NCBI RefSeq assembly: GCF_002608075.1
Contig: NZ_LAHA01000038.1
Coordinates: 33-64,032 of the forward strand
Direction of reading: 5' to 3'
DNA: 64,000 nt
Origin: Nostoc linckia z4
Lineage (GTDB): Bacteria > Cyanobacteriota > Cyanobacteriia > Cyanobacteriales > Nostocaceae
In this document: positions 60,859-64,000 of the stretch, in pieces
How positions within the stretch are numbered: the stretch's first letter is position 1
Layout of the letters: each line of letters opens with the position of its first letter
Notes under the pieces: model-generated
The model's database searches: none
Seen by the model: only the letters and a program-made list of their open reading frames with translations
What the model was told of the DNA's origin: nothing
Position numbers and translations under genes: made by a program

Positions 60859-62247
60859 ATGAAGAAAATATTTGAAACAGATTGGCTAGCTTCTCAACCG
60901 ATTTTTTACAATGAATTAACGGGAAAAGTAAGTGAAAATATAAATGATGTTATAGATTTTCAAAATTTTGATTTTCATCCAGAAGGCTTAAATAACTACC
61001 TTGATTTTGGTTACTCTATATTGGAGCAGACTCCGATAAAGCACGTTAAATTTCTCAGACATTCATCTAAATTGCTGATTAATGATAATGGCAAAATTGA
61101 AGTGCAATATCTAGACGATCCTGTAGAAAAATGGATAGGTAAAACTGTAAAAGAAAATGATGTATTTCATTTACTTTATCAATCAGTACGTAATTGGGAA
61201 GAATCAGTTGAGGGAGAAATTGTTATTCCAACTAGCGGTGGCTACGACTCTAGATTATTAAATTTTCTGGTAAGTAATAAGTCCCGGATTCGTTCTTTTA
61301 CTTATGGCATTTCAGATAATCAATTAAAATCTGTTGAAGTAGTTTATGCCAAAAAATTATCAGAAATTCTGGGAACTCGATGGGAGGCGATCCAATTAGG
61401 TGAATTTCATTCATATTTTAGACAATGGAATGAATTATTTGGAATTTCTACTCATGCACATGGTATGTATCATATAGAGTTCTATCATCAGATGATTTCA
61501 AAGCTCAAGGGCAATAATCCTTTTTTGAGTGGAATAGGTGGCGACTGGTGGTCTGGGTTGGTTCCTTATCAAGATAAGATAGTTCACCCGAAAGATTTAT
61601 ATAAAATAGCATATACACATAACTTACATGCTACTAGCGAAGCTTCTTTACTCAAATCAAAACAAGAATTACTGCATACCTATTATGAATCTCAACGCGA
61701 ACAATTGCAGGAATGGAATTTTCAAATATTATTGATGGCAAGAATGAAAATAATTTTGATTTCTTATTTAATTAAAGTTCCGAAAATATTATTTGGATTT
61801 AATACTTGGGCCCCATTATTAGAACCAGAAATTGCACTTTCCATACTTGGATTATCTCCTGAACGTCGAAGAAACCGTTTGTGGCAAAAGGATTTTTTTC
61901 AACAACATGGTTTAAATTTAGAGTCAAAAAAATTATATTTTAGCCGATACAATACCCTAAATTATCAGGCAATGGAACGAATTCCTTTAAAGCCATTAGA
62001 TGTTGATTTACTTAGACAAATAATCAAACCAGCATACGTCCAGTGGATTAACAATCAAATAACACAACAAAAATTTTTTGATAAGTTTTTATCGAAAATG
62101 TATCAAACTCCAAAAATTGGAGGAGCTTTATGGCGATTAGGCATTAGAGATCGACGATTAACAGCCTACGCTGCCTATTTAACTCTTAAGCCTCTGGAAA
62201 ACTTGCTCAAGATAAAAGAAATGTCTGAAAGCGATCGCTATGCCTAA
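60859..62247 (+). CDS. Asparagine-synthase-like amidotransferase in the polysaccharide cluster
   Basis: About 462 residues. C-terminal PP-loop synthase domain with the ATP motif in IPTSGGYDSRLLNF, GTRWEAIQLGEFHSYFRQWN and SGIGGDWWSG. The N-terminal 130 residues match the layout of a glutamine amidotransferase domain (YNELTGKVSENINDVIDFQN) but lack the catalytic Cys2, so glutamine use is doubtful. Similar proteins in polysaccharide clusters are thought to modify sugar acids with amides. The ATG at 60859 is preferred; a TTG 45 bp upstream is weaker. Substrate unknown. Confidence 0.8.
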   Translation: MKKIFETDWLASQPIFYNELTGKVSENINDVIDFQNFDFHPEGLNNYLDFGYSILEQTPIKHVKFLRHSSKLLINDNGKIEVQYLDDPVEKWIGKTVKENDVFHLLYQSVRNWEESVEGEIVIPTSGGYDSRLLNFLVSNKSRIRSFTYGISDNQLKSVEVVYAKKLSEILGTRWEAIQLGEFHSYFRQWNELFGISTHAHGMYHIEFYHQMISKLKGNNPFLSGIGGDWWSGLVPYQDKIVHPKDLYKIAYTHNLHATSEASLLKSKQELLHTYYESQREQLQEWNFQILLMARMKIILISYLIKVPKILFGFNTWAPLLEPEIALSILGLSPERRRNRLWQKDFFQQHGLNLESKKLYFSRYNTLNYQAMERIPLKPLDVDLLRQIIKPAYVQWINNQITQQKFFDKFLSKMYQTPKIGGALWRLGIRDRRLTAYAAYLTLKPLENLLKIKEMSESDRYA

Positions 62248-62291
62248 TTTTTCATTCTTTGTTAACTAAACCATGAGCAAATTTGAAACTT

Positions 62292-63608
62292 ATGCTCAGC
62301 AAATTTAAACTTCAGCAGTTATCACTCCTCAAATCTCGCTCTGGTCTGCGTGCAATTATTACAAATACAGGATGGTTGTTTGCCGATCGCATTCTGCGTA
62401 TGGGTGTAGGTCTAATTGTGGGGGTCTGGGTCGCACGGTATTTAGGAGTACACCAATATGGCCTTTTTAACTATGCCACTGCCTTTGTTGCCTTATTCAG
62501 TTCATTTGCCACACTAGGGCTAGACAATGTAGTAGTTCGGGACATTGTGCATGATTTATCACATAAAGAAAAAATTTTAGGGACAAGTTTTTGGCTGAAA
62601 TTGTTCGGTGGAGTCAGTTGTTTATTATTAGCAGTTAGTACCATATATGTATTACGCCATGATGACAAAATAACTATCTGGCTAGTAGCAATTTTAGGAA
62701 CCGCAGGAATATTTCAGGCTTTCGACACAATTGACTTTTGGTTTCAGTCTCAAGTGCAATCGAAGTACACTGTAGTTGCTAAAAATACAGCGTTTATTAT
62801 TACTACTTTAATCAAGATAGCTTTGATCCAGATGCAAGCATCATTGATTGCTTTTGCCTGGATGACAGTTGTAGAGATAGGGTTAGGTGCGATGGGTTTG
62901 GCGATGGCTTACAACATCAAAGGCTACTCGTTCCGATTGTGGCGTTGGAGTTTTCCGGTTGCCAAGACTCTTCTCAAAGACAGTTGGCCTTTGATTCTTT
63001 CTGGTCTGACAATCATGATTTACATGAGAATTGACCAGATTATGCTAGGAGAAATAATTGGCGATGGTGCTGTTGGAATTTACTCGGCTGCATCTCGTAT
63101 TTCTGAAGTTTGGTATTTTATCCCCACAGCAATTGTTTCTTCCGTATCTCCAACAATTTTTGCAGCCAAACAGAATAATGAAGAAGTTTATTATCAGCGC
63201 ATTAAACAATTATTGGGTCTGATGGTGCTGATTTCTATAGCCATAGCACTACCAATGTCATTCTTATCCGGCTCGATAATTACCATGCTGTTTGGCAATG
63301 ATTACGCACCTGCGGCGGGCATATTATCAATTCATATTTGGGCTTCTTTGTTTGTCTTCATCGGAGTAGGGACATCCCCCTGGTTTATTGCTGAAGGTTT
63401 GACTCATCTTTCATTACGTAGAACTTTGGTTGGGGCAATTATTAACGTGGTATTAAATCTATTTTTAATTCCTACTTATGCTGGAGTGGGAGCGGCGATC
63501 GCTACTGTAATTTCTTATGCATTTGGTTCATTTTTAGTTAATGCTATGCATCCAAAAACTCAGAAAATATTTAATATTCAAATTAAATCTCTTTTCATAT
63601 TTCGATAA
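62292..63608 (+). CDS. Wzx-type polysaccharide flippase (MATE/MOP superfamily)
   Basis: 438 residues with about twelve to fourteen transmembrane segments. N-terminal TNTGWLFADRILRMGVGLIV and VARYLGVHQYGLFNYATAFV are typical for oligosaccharide flippases, followed by LGLDNVVVRD and SGLTIMIYMRIDQIMLGEII near the centre. It moves lipid-linked repeat units across the membrane. ATG at 62292; an in-frame TTG nine bases upstream is less likely. It is 44 bp after the asparagine-synthase-like gene in the same operon. Confidence 0.9.
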   Translation: MLSKFKLQQLSLLKSRSGLRAIITNTGWLFADRILRMGVGLIVGVWVARYLGVHQYGLFNYATAFVALFSSFATLGLDNVVVRDIVHDLSHKEKILGTSFWLKLFGGVSCLLLAVSTIYVLRHDDKITIWLVAILGTAGIFQAFDTIDFWFQSQVQSKYTVVAKNTAFIITTLIKIALIQMQASLIAFAWMTVVEIGLGAMGLAMAYNIKGYSFRLWRWSFPVAKTLLKDSWPLILSGLTIMIYMRIDQIMLGEIIGDGAVGIYSAASRISEVWYFIPTAIVSSVSPTIFAAKQNNEEVYYQRIKQLLGLMVLISIAIALPMSFLSGSIITMLFGNDYAPAAGILSIHIWASLFVFIGVGTSPWFIAEGLTHLSLRRTLVGAIINVVLNLFLIPTYAGVGAAIATVISYAFGSFLVNAMHPKTQKIFNIQIKSLFIFR

Positions 63609-63663
63609 TCTTCTTTTTTGATTAGCTGACTTTCAATCATCATCTAATTTGGAGTTAAATAAC

Positions 63664-63909
63664 ATGAAATATCAATTTTTGTCCTTAAAAAGAAGCATAT
63701 TTGAAACCTTTCAAAATCCCAAATACTCTAGACCAGCATTAAATAATTTAGATCAGAAATTAGAAAAATATCTGAATTTAACAAATGGTTTTTTTATTGA
63801 AGCTGGTGCTAATGTCTTTTTTGATGAAGTCAATTCTTTTTTAAAATCTTCATATCAATTAGTTGAAAAACTCTCGTTCCATGATTATCTTTATCAAATT
63901 AAAGAATAG
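63664..63909 (+). pseudogene. FkbM-type methyltransferase with internal deletion
   Basis: 81 codons. The N-terminal part ends LEKYLNLTNGFFIEAGAN, the start of the SAM-binding core of FkbM enzymes. It is joined directly to VNSFLKSSYQLVEKLSFHDY, which looks like the family's C-terminal end (HDYL). The central 120 or so residues, including DIEG, are missing with the frame kept. GGAG stands about nine bases before the ATG. Probably a non-functional deletion product; a very small new protein is less likely. Confidence 0.6.
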
Positions 63910-63929
63910 TAAATCATCATCCCATAGTT

Positions 63930-64000
63930 ATGAAAAAACCAATTGTTTTGATAATTTTTAAGCGCCCAGATACTACTAAAAAAGTATTTGAAGCTATTCG
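63930..64000 (+). CDS. Start of a probable glycosyltransferase (cut by window end)
   Basis: Only 23 codons are visible, MKKPIVLIIFKRPDTTKKVF and EAIR, the typical first strand and helix of a GT-A glycosyltransferase or sugar-transferase-like protein. It begins 20 bp after the FkbM remnant. Family assignment rests on this short stretch and the context of polysaccharide genes. Confidence 0.55.
   Translation, partial: MKKPIVLIIFKRPDTTKKVFEAI

Overview
The window reads as chromosomal DNA of a filamentous, probably nostocalean cyanobacterium. The signs are dense GCGATCGC (HIP1) sites, many 7-9 bp tandem repeats between genes, a Cph1-type phytochrome with its Rcp-type regulator, homogentisate phytyltransferase, a SipA-like protein, a fused SUMT/uroporphyrinogen-III synthase and a PEP-CTERM protein. 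No rRNA, tRNA or CRISPR array was recognised.

1-13.9 kb: the most unusual part, a ribosomal peptide (RiPP) island. A phosphotransferase-like kinase and a HopA1-like protein match the kinase/lyase dehydratase pair of class V lanthipeptides and thioamitides. Between them lie six small precursor genes with a common double-glycine leader. Five of the six cores lack cysteine and place Ser/Thr at almost every second residue, alternating with Val/Ile/Leu/Tyr/Trp; three carry an alternating Trp pattern towards the C-terminus. A translationally coupled aldo/keto-reductase-like protein that has lost the usual catalytic tetrad, a parvulin-like foldase and a CPBP protease follow. A convergent operon encodes an HTH protein, a cNMP-domain/C39-peptidase/ABC exporter, an HlyD adaptor and a second foldase. 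Dehydration followed by stereospecific reduction would give alternating L/D peptides resembling gramicidin; this last step is a hypothesis.

13.9-30.4 kb: mostly housekeeping and signalling. A hybrid response regulator/kinase, an Rcp-like regulator overlapping a phytochrome, a GT39 mannosyltransferase with an in-frame low-complexity insertion, a GNAT acetyltransferase, PEP synthase, a small membrane protein, a PEP-CTERM protein, a methyltransferase remnant cut by a MITE-like repeat, and ileS carrying a repeat-derived insertion.

30.7-37.4 kb: a probable conflict (defence/cell-death) island. It holds a large GATase-like protein with a TldD-like HEXXXH motif, two small unknown proteins, and a caspase with a C-terminal EAD-like domain overlapping an EACC1-like gene. 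Beyond them are an unknown protein and a DUF433 antitoxin next to a DUF5615-type toxin broken by two frameshifts.

37.5-52.6 kb: TldD, an anchored unknown protein, coaE, cobA-hemD, two TPR proteins, hpt, a peroxiredoxin, sipA-like, an LTXXQ protein divergent from a NarL-type two-component pair, a deaminase and a K+ channel with a zinc ribbon.

52.7-64 kb: a stand-alone A-T-TE NRPS-like enzyme between two inverted copies of one repeat, an FkbM methyltransferase, and the start of an exopolysaccharide cluster (tyrosine autokinase, asparagine-synthase-like enzyme, Wzx-type flippase, an internally deleted FkbM gene and a gene running off the window).
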